Shown here: positions 18,439 through 28,586 of the stretch, one piece after another
How the letters are laid out: each line of letters begins with the position of its first letter
How positions within the stretch are numbered: the first letter of the stretch is position 1
From: Defluviimonas salinarum
GTDB taxonomy: Bacteria; Pseudomonadota; Alphaproteobacteria; Rhodobacterales; Rhodobacteraceae
Assembly: GCF_026013545.1 (NCBI RefSeq)
Contig: NZ_JAPDOG010000028.1
Span: 1-51,413 of the forward strand
DNA length: 51,413 nucleotides
Direction: 5' to 3'
The notes under the pieces: generated by a model
Seen by the model: the letters and a program-made list of their open reading frames with translations, nothing else
The model's database searches: none
What the model was told of the DNA's origin: nothing
Position numbers and translations under genes: made by a program

Positions 18439-19794
18439 CTATTCCGCAGCGGCGGCGACGGCCTCCGTCCGGTTCAGCGACCGAATATAGCGCCAGGCGA
18501 GGAAAGCCGCCACGCCGCCGGCGATCACATTGGCGAGCGCGTTCGCCCAGATCACGCCGACCGCGCCGGTGGCGGCCGTGAAGGCCACGCCCAGGGGCAG
18601 CATCAGCACGCCGTCGCGAAACCAGTTGGCGCCGGTGGACCACAGCGGCCGCGCGAGGTTGTTGAAGGTCGCGTTGGCGACGAAGAGCGCCCCGGTGAAG
18701 ATGAAGGCGCCGGCGGCGTAATGTGTGAAGGCGCGCACGATCGCCTCGCCCTCCGACGAGAGGCCGAACGACGCGACGATCGGTCCCGTCAGCCCCGCCA
18801 TCAGCGCCCAGGTGACCATCGTGTAGACGGCACAGAACTTCAGCGCCGCCCAGTAGGCGCCCGCCACCCGGTCCGGCCGCCCGGCGCCGTAATTCTGGCC
18901 GATGATGCCGCCAATTGCGCCCGAAAGTGCGAAGATGCCACCGAAGGCGAGGATCGTGAGCCGCATGACGACGCCCCAGCCGGCCACCGCGCTCTCGCCG
19001 AACTCGGCCACCTCGCGGGTCAGGATCCAGCTGCCGAAGGGGGCCGAGACCTGGGTGGCGACGGCCGGCAGCGCGATCGCGAGATAGGGGCGCAGGAAGG
19101 TCCGGATATCCTCGCGCGCCGGGCGCGCCAGCAGGTCGTGGACCCGGATCACGAAGAATAGCCCGAGGCCGCACATCGCGGCCCTCGCCGCGAAGATCGA
19201 CGCGCCCGCCCCGGCCACACCCCAGCCTGACCAGACGATGAGCACCGGATCGAGCACCGCCGCGACCGCCCCGGCGACCATCGTCACCGCCATCGAGCGC
19301 CAGGCATCGCCCGCCGCGCGCAGGATCGACGACGACACGATCCCCGCCGCCATCAGCGGCATCGACGGCAGCGTGATGCCGAGGAAGGTCCGCGCGTGGT
19401 CCATGACCGCGCCCTCGGCCCCGGTCGCCGCGAGAAGCGGTTCCCGGAAGACCCAGATCAGGGCCGCCAGCGTCGCCTGCACCGCCACGGTCAGGAGGAC
19501 CGCGACCGTCGCGATCCGCCGCGCACGAGAAGCCTCGCCCTGCCCGATCGTGCGCGACACCAGCGCCACGGCCCCGATCATCATGCCGATGCCGACCGAG
19601 ATCACCACGAACTGGATCGTCCCGGCCATGCCCACGGCCGCGATCATCGCCTCGTCGCCGAGCCGCGAGATCCACCAGAGTGCCAGAAAGTCGATGAGGA
19701 AAGTGAAGGACAGCCCCAGCGCCCCGGAAAGCGCCATTACCACGACATGCCGCATCAGGCTGCCGGTGACGAACCTGCCGCGCTCCACCCTCAT
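18439..19794 (-). CDS. MATE-family multidrug/toxin efflux transporter
   Basis: An integral membrane protein of 451 residues with about 12 predicted helices in two similar halves ([22 protein letters not shown] in the first; [23 protein letters not shown] and [22 protein letters not shown] around the repeats). The GQNYGAG motif in the second half and IGQGEASRA in the first are typical of MATE exporters, which use Na+ or H+ gradients to expel cationic drugs. The ATG at 19794 overlaps the stop of the MFS gene by 4 bp (ATGA), so the two transporters are co-translated. Confidence 0.9.
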   Translation of the reverse strand: MRVERGRFVTGSLMRHVVVMALSGALGLSFTFLIDFLALWWISRLGDEAMIAAVGMAGTIQFVVISVGIGMMIGAVALVSRTIGQGEASRARRIATVAVLLTVAVQATLAALIWVFREPLLAATGAEGAVMDHARTFLGITLPSMPLMAAGIVSSSILRAAGDAWRSMAVTMVAGAVAAVLDPVLIVWSGWGVAGAGASIFAARAAMCGLGLFFVIRVHDLLARPAREDIRTFLRPYLAIALPAVATQVSAPFGSWILTREVAEFGESAVAGWGVVMRLTILAFGGIFALSGAIGGIIGQNYGAGRPDRVAGAYWAALKFCAVYTMVTWALMAGLTGPIVASFGLSSEGEAIVRAFTHYAAGAFIFTGALFVANATFNNLARPLWSTGANWFRDGVLMLPLGVAFTAATGAVGVIWANALANVIAGGVAAFLAWRYIRSLNRTEAVAAAAE

Positions 19795-21020
19795 TCCGCC
19801 ACCAGCGGCAGGCCGCGCGAAAAGATCGTCTCGTTGCCCGGCTCCGGGTGACGCGGGATCAGGAGCGCGAGCAGGAGCGAGATGCCGGCCATCGCCGCCG
19901 CGAGGCCGAAGACCGCGCCGGGCGAGATCACCCAGAGGTAGCCCAAGGCCGCCGGCAGGAAGACCGCCGCGATATGGTTGATGGTGAAGGCAACGGCCGC
20001 CGTCGGCGCGATGTCGCCGGGATCGGCGATCTTCTGGAAATAGGTCTTCAGCGCGAAGGCGAGCGAGAAGAAGAGGTGGTCGATGACATAGAGCGCCGCC
20101 GCCAGCACGACGCCCCAGCCGAACCAATAGAGCCCGCCGTAGGCGAGAAAGACGAGCATCAGCCCGCCATGCTCGACGACCAGCGCCGCGCGCTCCCCGA
20201 ACTTCGCCACCGCATGGCCCATGAAGGGCGCCGCAATCATGTTGACGAGGTAGTTGATGAGGAAGAGTGCCGTGACCTCATGCACCTCGAAGCCGAAGCG
20301 CTCGACCATCATGAAGGCGGCGAAGACGACGAAGATCTGCCGCCGGGCGCCGGCCATGAACTGCATGACGTAGTAGAGCCAGTAGCGCTTCCTCAGCACG
20401 AAATGCTTGAGCTGCGGGTCCGGCGCCTCGAACTGCGGATAGGCGAAGGCGGCGAAGACCGCGATGGCGAGCGTCAGCCCGCCGGAGGCGAGGTAGACGA
20501 GGTTGTAGCTCAGATCGAAGGCCTTCCAGGTCACCACGATCAGCCCGTAGGCCACCATCGAGGCGCCCGAGCCGATAGCCACGATCCAGCCGATCGTCTG
20601 CGGCGCCCGCTTCTTGTCGATCCACTGGAGCTGCAGCGACTGGTTGACCGTCTCGAAATAGTGGAACCCGATCGAGGACAGGAGCGTGATCGTCAGGATC
20701 CCGCCCAAGGTCGGGAACCAGGCGGTCACCGCCGTCGCCGCGCCGAGGAGCCCGAGCGCCAGAAGCGCCAGCACCTGCTCGCGCAGCACCCACAAAAGGA
20801 CGATCACGCCGATGGCGAGAAATCCCGGGATCTCGCGCACCGTGTGTAGCCAGCCGATCTCGACCCCGGAGAAACCTGCCGCCTCCTTGACGAAATTGTT
20901 GAGAAGCGCCGACCAGGTCGAAAACGCGATCGGCATCGCCGCCGCCATCAGGAACAGCAGGAACGCCGGCTGGCGCCAGCGTGGCAGGGACTTGGCCTCG
21001 ACGAGCGGGACGAGCTTCAT
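19791..21020 (-). CDS. MFS transporter
   Basis: A 12-helix major facilitator protein of 409 residues. It shows alternating hydrophobic segments, a small central loop near residues 190-215 ([18 protein letters not shown]) and a second half beginning [24 protein letters not shown]. No diagnostic substrate motif was seen. It is the first gene of an apparent operon with the MATE exporter and possibly the acetyltransferase. Substrate unknown. Confidence 0.85.
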   Translation of the reverse strand: MKLVPLVEAKSLPRWRQPAFLLFLMAAAMPIAFSTWSALLNNFVKEAAGFSGVEIGWLHTVREIPGFLAIGVIVLLWVLREQVLALLALGLLGAATAVTAWFPTLGGILTITLLSSIGFHYFETVNQSLQLQWIDKKRAPQTIGWIVAIGSGASMVAYGLIVVTWKAFDLSYNLVYLASGGLTLAIAVFAAFAYPQFEAPDPQLKHFVLRKRYWLYYVMQFMAGARRQIFVVFAAFMMVERFGFEVHEVTALFLINYLVNMIAAPFMGHAVAKFGERAALVVEHGGLMLVFLAYGGLYWFGWGVVLAAALYVIDHLFFSLAFALKTYFQKIADPGDIAPTAAVAFTINHIAAVFLPAALGYLWVISPGAVFGLAAAMAGISLLLALLIPRHPEPGNETIFSRGLPLVAE

Positions 21021-21224
21021 GACCCGCCAATACGCGCGCCCAGGCGAAAAGAAAAGTACCGCGGCGCGCGGCCCCTGTGCACCTACGCGGACACCCGTCC
21101 TTCACGTCTCCGTGATCGTACCGGCGGCACGGGATGGATTTCGCCCCCGCCGCGTCATTGCCTCAGGTGTCCCCGCGACGGGCGCCCCAACCAGGCCCGA
21201 TCCCCGGGCCTAGAGGAGAGACCG

Positions 21225-21611
21225 ATGACCATCCGTTCGCCCCGCTTCCCCCTCACCCTCGCCGCCCTGCTGATCGCCGGCACCGCCGCCGTCGCCGAGA
21301 CCGGCATCAAGACCGGCGAGAGCACACTCGGCGCGGTCCTGACCAATGCCGATGGCATGACGCTCTACACCTTCGACAAGGACGAGGGCGGCGCCTCGGC
21401 CTGCTACGACGACTGCGCCACCAACTGGCCGCCGCTGATGGCCGCCGAAGGTGCCGCCGCCGAGGGCGACTACGGCCTGACTGAACGGACCGACGGCACG
21501 ATGCAGTGGACCTACAAGGGCATGCCGCTCTACACCTGGGTCAAGGATGCCGCCCCGGGCGACGTGACCGGCGACGGCGTCAAGGAAGTCTGGCACGCCG
21601 CCAAACCCTGA
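21225..21611 (+). CDS. Secreted COG4315-type repeat protein
   Basis: An exported protein of 128 residues: signal peptide (PLTLAALLIAGTAAVAE) then two copies of the 'secreted repeat of unknown function' pattern, seen as GMTLYTFDKDEGGASACYDDC and GMPLYTWVKDAAPGDVTGDG (Y-[TF/TW]-x-K/D-D). The two Cys (CYDDC) could form a disulfide. The family often lies next to ECF sigma factors, as here: the sigma gene starts 11 bp after its stop. GAGGAGA precedes the ATG. Confidence 0.85.
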   Translation: MTIRSPRFPLTLAALLIAGTAAVAETGIKTGESTLGAVLTNADGMTLYTFDKDEGGASACYDDCATNWPPLMAAEGAAAEGDYGLTERTDGTMQWTYKGMPLYTWVKDAAPGDVTGDGVKEVWHAAKP

Positions 21612-21622
21612 TCGGACACGCG

Positions 21623-22132
21623 ATGAGCCTTCTGGACGAGATCGAGGCCGCCATCCCGGGCTTGCGCCGCTACGCGCATGCGCTGATGCGGGACCGCGAC
21701 GCGGCCGAGGATCTCGTCCAGGACTGTCTCGAACGGGCGCTCGCCCGGCGCCACCACTGGCGCGGCGACGGCCCGGTCCGGGCCTGGATGTTCCGCATCC
21801 TCCTGAACATCCACCGCGACGGGGTCCGGCGGTCACAGGGCCGCCACCTCGTCGCGGTGGAGACGCTGCCGGCGGAGCCCTCGGGCCCTGCCCGGCAGGA
21901 GGCGCACATGGACTTGCGCGAAGTGCAGGCGGCGATCGCCCGCCTGCCCGCCGACCAGCGCCGGGCGCTTCTTCTCGTCGCGCTCGAGGGCATGAGCCTC
22001 GTCGAGGCCGCCAGTATCCTCGACATCCCCGAAGGCACGCTCGTCTCGCGGCTCGGCCGGGCACGGGCCACGTTGCGCGAGATGACCGGCCGCGCCGGGC
22101 CGCGACCCGCGAAGAAGGAGGGCAGGACATGA
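21623..22132 (+). CDS. ECF-family RNA polymerase sigma factor
   Basis: A compact sigma-70 factor of 169 residues with only regions 2 and 4. Region 2: ALMRDRDAAEDLVQDCLERAL and VRAWMFRILLNIHRDGVR. Region 4: LPADQRRALLLVALEGMSLVEAASILDIPEGTLVSRLGRARATL. The start ATG at 21623 lies 11 bp after the secreted protein; the stop overlaps the anti-sigma start (ATGA, 22129-22132). It is expected to be held inactive by the product of the next gene and to drive its own operon. Confidence 0.92.
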   Translation: MSLLDEIEAAIPGLRRYAHALMRDRDAAEDLVQDCLERALARRHHWRGDGPVRAWMFRILLNIHRDGVRRSQGRHLVAVETLPAEPSGPARQEAHMDLREVQAAIARLPADQRRALLLVALEGMSLVEAASILDIPEGTLVSRLGRARATLREMTGRAGPRPAKKEGRT

Positions 22133-22916
22133 CCGGTCCGGAACCGATCCGCGAGGAAGACCTCATCGCCTTCCACTCCGGTGCCCTGACCGACGCGGCC
22201 CGCAGCGCGCTCGCCGCCCGCATCGCCGCCGATCCCGCGGCACAGGCAACGCTCGCCGAATGGGACCGCCAGGACGCGGCCCTCGCGGCCCTCTACGGCC
22301 CCGTGGCCGAGGAGCCCTTGCCCGCGCCGCTCCGCGCCCGGCTCGCCGCCGCCGCCGAGACGCCGCCGCCGCCGCCGAGACGCCGGCGCGCCGCCACCCC
22401 GCCCATGCGCTCGCCGCCGCCCTCGCGCTCCTCGCCATCGGCGCCGCCTCCGGCTGGTTCGCCGCCCGCTCCACCCAGCCCGACGCCCCCGCCTTCCGCC
22501 TCGCCGACAGCGCGCTTCGCGCCCATGTCACCTTTGTCGCCGAGATCGCGCATCCGGTCGAGGTTGCCTCCGACCAGGCCGACCACCTCGTGCAATGGCT
22601 CTCCAAACGCCTCGGCCACCCGGTCAAGGCCCCCGATTTCGCCGCCGAGGGCTTCCGCCTGATGGGCGGCCGGCTCCTGCCCGGCGACACGAGCCCCGCG
22701 GCCCTCTTCATGTACGAGGACGACACCGGGCGCCGCCTCACCCTCCATGTCCTGCCCGAGGGCGGCGCGGAGAACAGCGCCTTCCAGTTCCTCTCCTCCG
22801 GCGCCGCGCAGGGCTTCTACTGGCACGATGCCGGTCTCAGCTACGCCGTGATCGGCGACATCGACCGCGACCGGCTCCGCGCCATCGCGCTCGCTGCCTA
22901 CGACCAGCTGATCTGA
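22129..22916 (+). pseudogene. Membrane anti-sigma factor (RsiW/COG5662 type), frameshifted by a 20-bp duplication
   Basis: The first part reads EEDLIAFHSGALTDAARSAL ... LRARLAAAAETP in the frame starting at 22129, a typical cytoplasmic anti-sigma domain. The membrane helix (LAAALALLAIGAASGWFAA) and periplasmic domain (FRLADSALRAHVTFV ... AIALAAYDQLI) continue in another frame that ends at 22916. The break falls in an exact 20-bp tandem duplication (22345-22364 and 22365-22384). Removing one copy joins the frames into one protein of 255 residues reading LAAAAETPARRHPAHALAAA. As given, the gene makes a 177-residue protein with a Pro/Ser-rich junk tail and no membrane anchor. The cause may be mutation, phase variation or assembly error. 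Confidence 0.8.
22345..22384 (+). repeat. 20-bp tandem duplication (2 copies) in the anti-sigma gene
   Basis: GCCGCCGCCGCCGAGACGCC occurs twice head to tail without mismatch. As 20 is not a multiple of 3, each gain or loss of a copy shifts the reading frame. Confidence 0.95.
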
Positions 22917-22954
22917 ACTGGCCGCGACACACGCATCCGGCTTCTTCTTTTCAC

Positions 22955-22988
22955 AAATATCCCGGGGGTCCGGGGGCAGCGCCCCCGG
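22955..22988 (-). repeat. GC hairpin with GGGATATTT tail (Rhodobacteraceae intergenic element)
   Basis: On the minus strand CCGGGGGC-GCT-GCCCCCGG is a perfect inverted repeat followed by ACCCCCGGGATATTT and a purine-rich AAAAGAAGAAG. It sits between the convergent anti-sigma and priA genes, 4 bp after the priA stop. A related tail occurs at 39945-39953. It may act as terminator or mRNA end protection. Confidence 0.6.
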
Positions 22989-22992
22989 CGCC

Positions 22993-25188
22993 TCAGTAGA
23001 AGCTCTGCGGGTCGATATCGATCGCGAGCCTGAGATTGTTCGGCACCCGCAACTGCCCGACCCACTCCGCCAAAGCCGCCTGCAACGCCACCCCCTTCGC
23101 CGCCTTCACCAGAAGCCGCACCCTGTGCCGCCCCCTGACCCGCGCCACCGGCGCCGGCGCCGGGCCGAAGACCTGCGCCCCGATCCGCCTCAGCGGCGCG
23201 TCACGGCGCGCAAGCTCGGCGCCGAAGTCGAAGACCGTCTGAACGTCGGGCGACGACAGCACGATCCCGGCGAGCCTGCCATAGGGCGGCATCCCCGCCG
23301 CCTGCCGCTCGCCCGCCTCGGCCTGCCAGAACGCCTCCTCGTCACCCGAGAGGATCGCCCGGATCACCGCGTGGTCCGGCTGGCAGGTCTGCAGCATCGC
23401 CACGCCCGGCCGCGCCCCCCGGCCCGCCCGGCCCGAGACCTGGCGCATGAGCTGGAAGGTCCGCTCCGCCGCCCTCAGATCCGACCCTTGCAGCCCGAGA
23501 TCGGCATCGATCACGCCGACAAGCGTCAGCAAGGGAAAGTTGTGACCCTTGGCCACCAGTTGCGTTCCGATGATGATGTCGGCCCCGCCGCCCGCGATCT
23601 CGGCGATCTTCTCCTTCAGCGCGCGGGCCGAGCCGAAGAGGTCCGACGAGAGCACCGCCACCCGCGCCTCCGGGATTCGTTCCGCCACCTCCTCGGCGAG
23701 CCGCTCCACCCCCGGCCCCACCGGCGCGAGCCGCCCCTCGACGCCGCAGGAGGGGCAGGCCGCGGGCATCGGCTTCGTCTCGCCGCACTGGTGGCAGACG
23801 AGGCGCTTCAGGAACCGGTGCTCGACCATCCGCGCGTCGCAATGCTCGCAACCGATCTGGTGGCCGCAGGCGCGGCAGATCGTGACCGGCGCATAGCCGC
23901 GTCGGTTGAGGAACAGCAATGCCTGCTCCCCGGCCGCGATCCGCGCCGTCACCGCCCGGACCAGCGTCGGCCCGATCCAGCGGTTGGGCTCCAGCGCCTC
24001 GGCGCGCATGTCGACCGCCATGAGTTCCGGCATCTCCGCCACGCCGAAGCGCGAGGTGAGGTCGATGCGCGCATACTTGCCCGCCTCGGCATTGGCCCAG
24101 GTCTCGAGACAGGGCGTCGCCGAGGCCAGCACCACCTGCGCGTCGCAAAAGGATGCCCTCAGCACCGCCATGTCGCGGGCATTGTAGAGCACCCCGTCCT
24201 CCTGCTTGTAGGAGGTGTCGTGCTCCTCATCGACGACGATGAGCCCGAGATCACGGAAGGGCAGAAAGAGCGCCGAGCGCGCGCCGACGACCAGACCGAC
24301 ACCGCCCTCGCCCGCCATCCGCCAGAGCCGCCGCCGCTCGGTCTGGGTCACGCCGGAATGCCACTCGCCGGGCATCGCGCCGAACCGCGCCTCGACGCGC
24401 GTCAGGAACTCCGCCGTCAGCGCGATTTCCGGCAGCAGCACCAGCGCCTGCCGGCCCGCCCGCAGGCATTCGGCCACCGCCTCCAGATAGACCTCGGTCT
24501 TGCCCGAGCCGGTCACGCCCTTCAGGAGCGTCGTCCCGTAGCGCCCGGCACGGATGCCCGCGCAGAGCCGCCCCGCCGCCGCCGCCTGATCGTCCGCCAG
24601 CGCCTTGCCCTGAAGATCGGGATCGAGAGACGGATAGGGCAGGTCGCGCGGCGCCTCTTCCTCAGCCACCGCACCCTGCTTCACCAGCCCCTTCACAACG
24701 CCCGAGGACACCCCGGCAAGCCCGGCCAACTCGCCGAGCGTGAAGGCCGCCCCACCATATTCGTCGAGCACATCGAGCACCCGCCCCCGCGCCTCGGTCA
24801 TCCGGTCGGGCTCGGCCCAGCCCTTGCGGTAGACCCGGCGCGGCCCCGGCGGATCGGCAAGACCGGGCGCACGGGTCGCGAGCCGCAGCATCGCCGGCAT
24901 CGGCGTCAGCGTGTAGTCGGCCACGCGGACCAGGAAGGCTCGCATCGCCTCGCTCATCGGCGCCGCATCGAGAACCCGCGTCACCGGGCGCACCTTGGCT
25001 AGGTCATAGCCGCCCTCGCCCGCCCCCCAGACCACGCCGAGAACCCGGCGCGGGCCCAAAGGCACCTCGACGAAGGCGCCGAGAAAGCAGCCCCCCTCCG
25101 GCGCGCGGTAGTCGAGCGCGCGGCCCAAAGGCTCGGTCGTCAGCACCGAAACCAGCGCGCCGCCGTCAAAGAAGGAGAGATCAGCCAA
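22993..25188 (-). CDS. priA: Primosomal protein N' (replication restart helicase PriA)
   Basis: A superfamily 2 helicase of 731 residues (E. coli 732) that reloads the replisome on stalled forks. It has an N-terminal 3'-end binding domain ([25 protein letters not shown]), Walker [18 protein letters not shown] box [15 protein letters not shown], a cysteine zinc cluster ([23 protein letters not shown]) and C-terminal helicase motifs ([21 protein letters not shown]). The likely start is the TTG at 25186-25188 (GADLSFF-like N-terminus), behind a G-rich ribosome binding site. It is divergent from the transaldolase gene (86 bp). Confidence 0.95.
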   Translation of the reverse strand: MADLSFFDGGALVSVLTTEPLGRALDYRAPEGGCFLGAFVEVPLGPRRVLGVVWGAGEGGYDLAKVRPVTRVLDAAPMSEAMRAFLVRVADYTLTPMPAMLRLATRAPGLADPPGPRRVYRKGWAEPDRMTEARGRVLDVLDEYGGAAFTLGELAGLAGVSSGVVKGLVKQGAVAEEEAPRDLPYPSLDPDLQGKALADDQAAAAGRLCAGIRAGRYGTTLLKGVTGSGKTEVYLEAVAECLRAGRQALVLLPEIALTAEFLTRVEARFGAMPGEWHSGVTQTERRRLWRMAGEGGVGLVVGARSALFLPFRDLGLIVVDEEHDTSYKQEDGVLYNARDMAVLRASFCDAQVVLASATPCLETWANAEAGKYARIDLTSRFGVAEMPELMAVDMRAEALEPNRWIGPTLVRAVTARIAAGEQALLFLNRRGYAPVTICRACGHQIGCEHCDARMVEHRFLKRLVCHQCGETKPMPAACPSCGVEGRLAPVGPGVERLAEEVAERIPEARVAVLSSDLFGSARALKEKIAEIAGGGADIIIGTQLVAKGHNFPLLTLVGVIDADLGLQGSDLRAAERTFQLMRQVSGRAGRGARPGVAMLQTCQPDHAVIRAILSGDEEAFWQAEAGERQAAGMPPYGRLAGIVLSSPDVQTVFDFGAELARRDAPLRRIGAQVFGPAPAPVARVRGRHRVRLLVKAAKGVALQAALAEWVGQLRVPNNLRLAIDIDPQSFY

Positions 25189-25274
25189 GCCGCCCCCCGA
25201 TGACGGGTTCCGGCCCGGCCGCGCTTGCGCTAGAAGGACGCCCGAACGCAAGCCTCAATCCGGGAACGCCGCCC

Positions 25275-25928
25275 ATGAAATTTTTCGTCGATACCGCCGA
25301 CACCGCCGCCATCCGTGAACTCGCCGATCTCGGCATGGTCGACGGGGTCACCACCAACCCCTCGCTCATCCTCAAGGCGGGCCGTGACATCGTCGAGGTC
25401 ACGAAAGAGATCTGCGACATGGTCTCGGGCCCCGTTTCCGCCGAAGTCGTGGCCACCGAGGCCAAGGAGATGATTGCCGAAGGCATGAAGCTTGCCAAGA
25501 TCGCCCCGAACATCGCGATCAAGGTGCCGCTCACCTGGGACGGCCTAACCGCCTGCAAGGCTTTCGCATCCGAAGGCCACATGGTCAACGTGACACTCTG
25601 CTTCTCGTCCGCGCAGGCGATCCTCGCGGCGAAGGCCGGCGCGAGCTTCATCTCGCCCTTCATCGGCCGGCTCGACGACATCCATCTCGACGGGGTGGAG
25701 CTGATTCACGACATCCGTACGATCTACGACAACTACGACTTCAAGACCGAGATCCTAGCCGCCTCGATCCGCTCGGTGAACCATGTCATCGAATGCGCCA
25801 AGATCGGCGCCGACGTGATGACCGCCCCGCCCGCGGTGATCAAGGCGATGGCCAACCATGTCCTGACCGACAAGGGCCTCGATCAGTTCCTCAAGGACTG
25901 GGCCAAGACCGGGCAGAAGATTCTCTGA
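25275..25928 (+). CDS. tal: Transaldolase / fructose-6-phosphate aldolase-type protein
   Basis: A TIM-barrel aldolase of 217 residues, the short transaldolase (TalC/FSA) class. The Schiff-base lysine is in [13 protein letters not shown] (Lys near residue 83). Other family motifs are [34 protein letters not shown] and [10 protein letters not shown]. Short members act mainly as transaldolases of the pentose phosphate pathway; some are fructose-6-phosphate aldolases, and I cannot separate these by eye. ATG at 25275. Confidence 0.93.
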   Translation: MKFFVDTADTAAIRELADLGMVDGVTTNPSLILKAGRDIVEVTKEICDMVSGPVSAEVVATEAKEMIAEGMKLAKIAPNIAIKVPLTWDGLTACKAFASEGHMVNVTLCFSSAQAILAAKAGASFISPFIGRLDDIHLDGVELIHDIRTIYDNYDFKTEILAASIRSVNHVIECAKIGADVMTAPPAVIKAMANHVLTDKGLDQFLKDWAKTGQKIL

Positions 25929-25940
25929 ACCTTCGCAGCG

Positions 25941-25976
25941 CGCGGCGGACCCGACCGGCACGGTTGATCCGCCGCG
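25941..25976 (+). terminator. Possible hairpin terminator after transaldolase
   Basis: Perfect 9-bp arms CGCGGCGGA / TCCGCCGCG with an 18-nt loop, 12 bp after the stop codon. No clear T-run follows. Confidence 0.35.
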
Positions 25977-26049
25977 TCGCCGTGACGACAAAAAGTTGAG
26001 GCAATCCGGCTAAGGGCCTGTTAGAGTTCCTTCAAAACCAGAAATCGAG

Positions 26050-26769
26050 ATGAGGGCGGAGATGGGCGAGAGGGCAAACATCGCGGCAGAAGTCAGGGAC
26101 CGGCTCCTCGCCGAACCCGAGGTCATCCTTGAGGATCGCGACCTGATGCGGGCCCTGATCGGGGCCAACGAACGCGCGATGGGCGCCAATATCGTCGACC
26201 TCCGCGGCATCGCGATGGAGAGGCTCGAGGCCCGGCTCGACCGGCTCGAGGACACGCACCGCTCGGTCATTGCCGCCGCTTACGAGAACCTCGCCGGCAC
26301 CAACCAGATCCACCGCGCGATCCTGCGTATACTCGATCCGATCAATTTCGAGGAGTTCGTCCGCGACCTCGGCGGCGAGGTGGCGCAGATCCTGCGCGTC
26401 GATTCCGTGCGGCTCGTGCTCGAGACCAGGCAGGCCGAGCGCGAACAGGCGCTCGACCGGCTGGGCGACGTGCTCTGCGTCGCCGAACCGGGCTTCGTCG
26501 ACAACTATCTCGCCGGCGGCCGGCCGACCGCGAGCCGCCCCGTCGTGCTGCGCCCGGCCTTGCCGGAGCTTGCGACGATCTACGGCAAGTCCGGCGACTG
26601 GATCCGCTCCGAGGCGGCGCTGCGGCTCGATCTCGGGCCGGGCCGCCTGCCCGGCATGCTGGCGCTTGGCGCCGAGGATCCGCACCAGTTCCGCGCCAAC
26701 CAGGGCACCGACCTTCTCGCCTTCCTCGCGGCAGTCTTCGAACGCGCGATGCGGCGCTGGCTGGGCTGA
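26050..26769 (+). CDS. DUF484 family protein
   Basis: A GAF-like DUF484 protein of 239 residues. The N-terminal helix pair (ILEDRDLMRALIGAN ... GANIVDLRGIAMERLEARLDRLE) and the domain ending EDPHQFRANQGTDLLAFLAAVFERAMRRWL are typical. Its function is not established, but DUF484 genes stand directly before xerC in many proteobacteria, and the same holds here (xerC starts 10 bp after). A weak promoter TTGAGG-N17-TGTTAG lies at 25996-26024. An alternative start is the ATG at 26062. Confidence 0.88.
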   Translation: MRAEMGERANIAAEVRDRLLAEPEVILEDRDLMRALIGANERAMGANIVDLRGIAMERLEARLDRLEDTHRSVIAAAYENLAGTNQIHRAILRILDPINFEEFVRDLGGEVAQILRVDSVRLVLETRQAEREQALDRLGDVLCVAEPGFVDNYLAGGRPTASRPVVLRPALPELATIYGKSGDWIRSEAALRLDLGPGRLPGMLALGAEDPHQFRANQGTDLLAFLAAVFERAMRRWLG

Positions 26770-26779
26770 GCGCGGGGCG

Positions 26780-27730
26780 ATGAGCCTGGCGCTTTCTGAC
26801 GCCCTGCGCGACGCGCTGTCGACGTGGCTCGACCATCTCTCGGCCCTCGAAGGCGCGGCGGAGAACACCTTGCGCGCCTACCGCACCGATGTCGCGGGCT
26901 TCCTCGGCTTCCTCGCCGCCCACGGGGGCGAAAGCATCGGCCCCGCGCGGCTTGGCCGCGTGACCCAGACCGACATGCGCGCCTGGATGGCGCATGAACG
27001 CTCCCGCGGCACCCAGGCCCGCTCGCTCGCCCGCAACCTCTCGGCGGTCAAGAGCTTCACCCGCTGGCTCGCCGAGCGCGAGGGCTTCGACCCGACCGCG
27101 ATCCTCGCCGCGCGCAGCCCCAAGTTCCAGCGCAAGCTGCCGCGCCCGCTGTCCGAGGACGCGGCGCGCGAGGTGATCGGCCAGATCGGCACCCAGCCGC
27201 GCGAGGAATGGATCGCCGCCCGCGACGCGGCGGTGGTGACGCTGCTTTACGGCTGCGGGCTCCGGATCTCCGAGGCGCTCGGCCTCACCGGCGCCGCAAG
27301 CCCGCTGCCCGAGACGCTCCGGATCCTCGGCAAGGGCGGCAAGGAGCGCGTCGTGCCGACGCTGCCGGTGGCGCGGCGGGCGGTGGCCGATTACGTCCGG
27401 CTCTGCCCCTTCCCGGTCGCCGACGAGCCCGGGGCGGCGCTCTTCCGCGGCGCCCGCGGCGGCCCCTTGAACCCGCGGCTGATCTCGCGGGCGATGGAAT
27501 CGGCCCGCGCCGGGCTCGGCCTGCCCGCCACCGCGACGCCGCACGCGCTGCGCCACAGCTTCGCCACCCATCTCCTGGCCGCCGGCGGCGATCTCCGCGC
27601 CATCCAGGAACTGCTCGGCCACGCCTCGCTCTCCACGACCCAGACCTATACGGCGGTCGACACGGCCCGGCTGATGGAGATCTATGACCGGGCGCACCCC
27701 CGCGCCGCCACCGTCCAATCGAAGGGGTGA
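26780..27730 (+). CDS. xerC: Tyrosine recombinase XerC
   Basis: Resolves chromosome dimers at dif together with XerD. It has 316 residues: an N-terminal SAM-like core-binding domain (LDHLSALEGAAENTLRAYRTDVAGFLGFL) and the catalytic domain with Arg in YGCGLRISEALGL, Lys in GKGGKERVVP, HALRHSFATHLL, the His in LGHASLSTTQ and the Tyr nucleophile in TYTAVD. The start ATG 26780 follows DUF484 closely. The context (DUF484 upstream) favours XerC over XerD or a phage integrase. Confidence 0.93.
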   Translation: MSLALSDALRDALSTWLDHLSALEGAAENTLRAYRTDVAGFLGFLAAHGGESIGPARLGRVTQTDMRAWMAHERSRGTQARSLARNLSAVKSFTRWLAEREGFDPTAILAARSPKFQRKLPRPLSEDAAREVIGQIGTQPREEWIAARDAAVVTLLYGCGLRISEALGLTGAASPLPETLRILGKGGKERVVPTLPVARRAVADYVRLCPFPVADEPGAALFRGARGGPLNPRLISRAMESARAGLGLPATATPHALRHSFATHLLAAGGDLRAIQELLGHASLSTTQTYTAVDTARLMEIYDRAHPRAATVQSKG

Positions 27731-27734
27731 CCCG

Positions 27735-28445
27735 ATGACGCCGCAGATCAAGGCCCTTGCCGTCCACCTCTTCACCGCCACTGGCGCGGTCCTGTCGATG
27801 CTGGCCATGCTCGCCGCCGTCCAGGGCAAGTGGAGCCTGATGTTCCTCTGGCTCGTCGTCGCCTTCATCGTCGACGGCATCGACGGCCCGCTCGCGCGCC
27901 ACTACCACGTCAAGACCAACTGGCCGACCTATGACGGGGTGCTTCTCGACCTCATCATCGACTACCTGACCTACGTCTTCATCCCGGCCTTCGCGCTCTT
28001 CCAGTCCGGGCTCCTGCCGGGCTGGACCGGCTGGCTCGCGATCATCGTCATCACCTACGGGAGCGCGATCTACTTCGTCGACACGAGGATGAAGACCAAG
28101 GACAATTCCTTCGCGGGCTTCCCGGCCTGCTGGAACATGGTCGTGCTCGTCCTCTTCGCGCTGGAGCCGAACTTCTACCTGATGACCGCGATCATCGTCG
28201 CGCTCGCCGTCTCGATGTTCACCAACTTGAAATTCGTCCACCCGGTCCGCACCGAACGCTGGCGCTGGATCACCCTACCGATGGCGCTCGCCTGGGTGGG
28301 CTTTGCCGCCCGCGCCGCCTGGGTCGACTTCGCGCCCGGGGAACTGGCGCACTGGGGCCTCGCGATCACCTCGCTCTACCTCCTCCTCGCCGGCATCGCC
28401 CAGCAGTTCATCCCCGAATACGGGCGTCCGGGCTTTCACGACTGA
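27735..28445 (+). CDS. pcs: Phosphatidylcholine synthase
   Basis: A membrane enzyme of 236 residues that condenses CDP-diacylglycerol with choline. It carries a CDP-alcohol phosphatidyltransferase motif with longer spacing than usual, DG-x2-AR-x12-G-x3-D-x3-D (DGPLAR ... GVLLDLIID), which fits the bacterial Pcs group rather than Pss or Pgs. About eight hydrophobic segments are visible (VAFIVDGIDG, LAIIVITYGSAIYFV, MVVLVLFALEPNFYLMTAIIV). Start ATG at 27735, 4 bp after the xerC stop. Phosphatidylcholine is a normal membrane lipid in this group. Confidence 0.92.
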   Translation: MTPQIKALAVHLFTATGAVLSMLAMLAAVQGKWSLMFLWLVVAFIVDGIDGPLARHYHVKTNWPTYDGVLLDLIIDYLTYVFIPAFALFQSGLLPGWTGWLAIIVITYGSAIYFVDTRMKTKDNSFAGFPACWNMVVLVLFALEPNFYLMTAIIVALAVSMFTNLKFVHPVRTERWRWITLPMALAWVGFAARAAWVDFAPGELAHWGLAITSLYLLLAGIAQQFIPEYGRPGFHD

Positions 28446-28586
28446 AACGCCGGGCTCATCCGGCGCAATGAACACAATTAATGGTTGCTTAATCCGGGCA
28501 GGCAATCGCTCTACGATATTGACGCAGCGTTCGTTCACGGCAATGTTCGTTTTCGTTGTTTGTCAGCTATTTGAACGGAGTTCGTC

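Noticed and set aside
26014-26023. GGGCCTGTT similar to the IS5-family end at 51301
   Set aside because: The match stops after about ten bases, no transposase follows, and such a short match is plausible by chance.
28447-28465. CGCCGG/CCGGCG hairpin after pcs as terminator
   Set aside because: Short stem that starts right at the stop codon and has no T-run; too weak to call.
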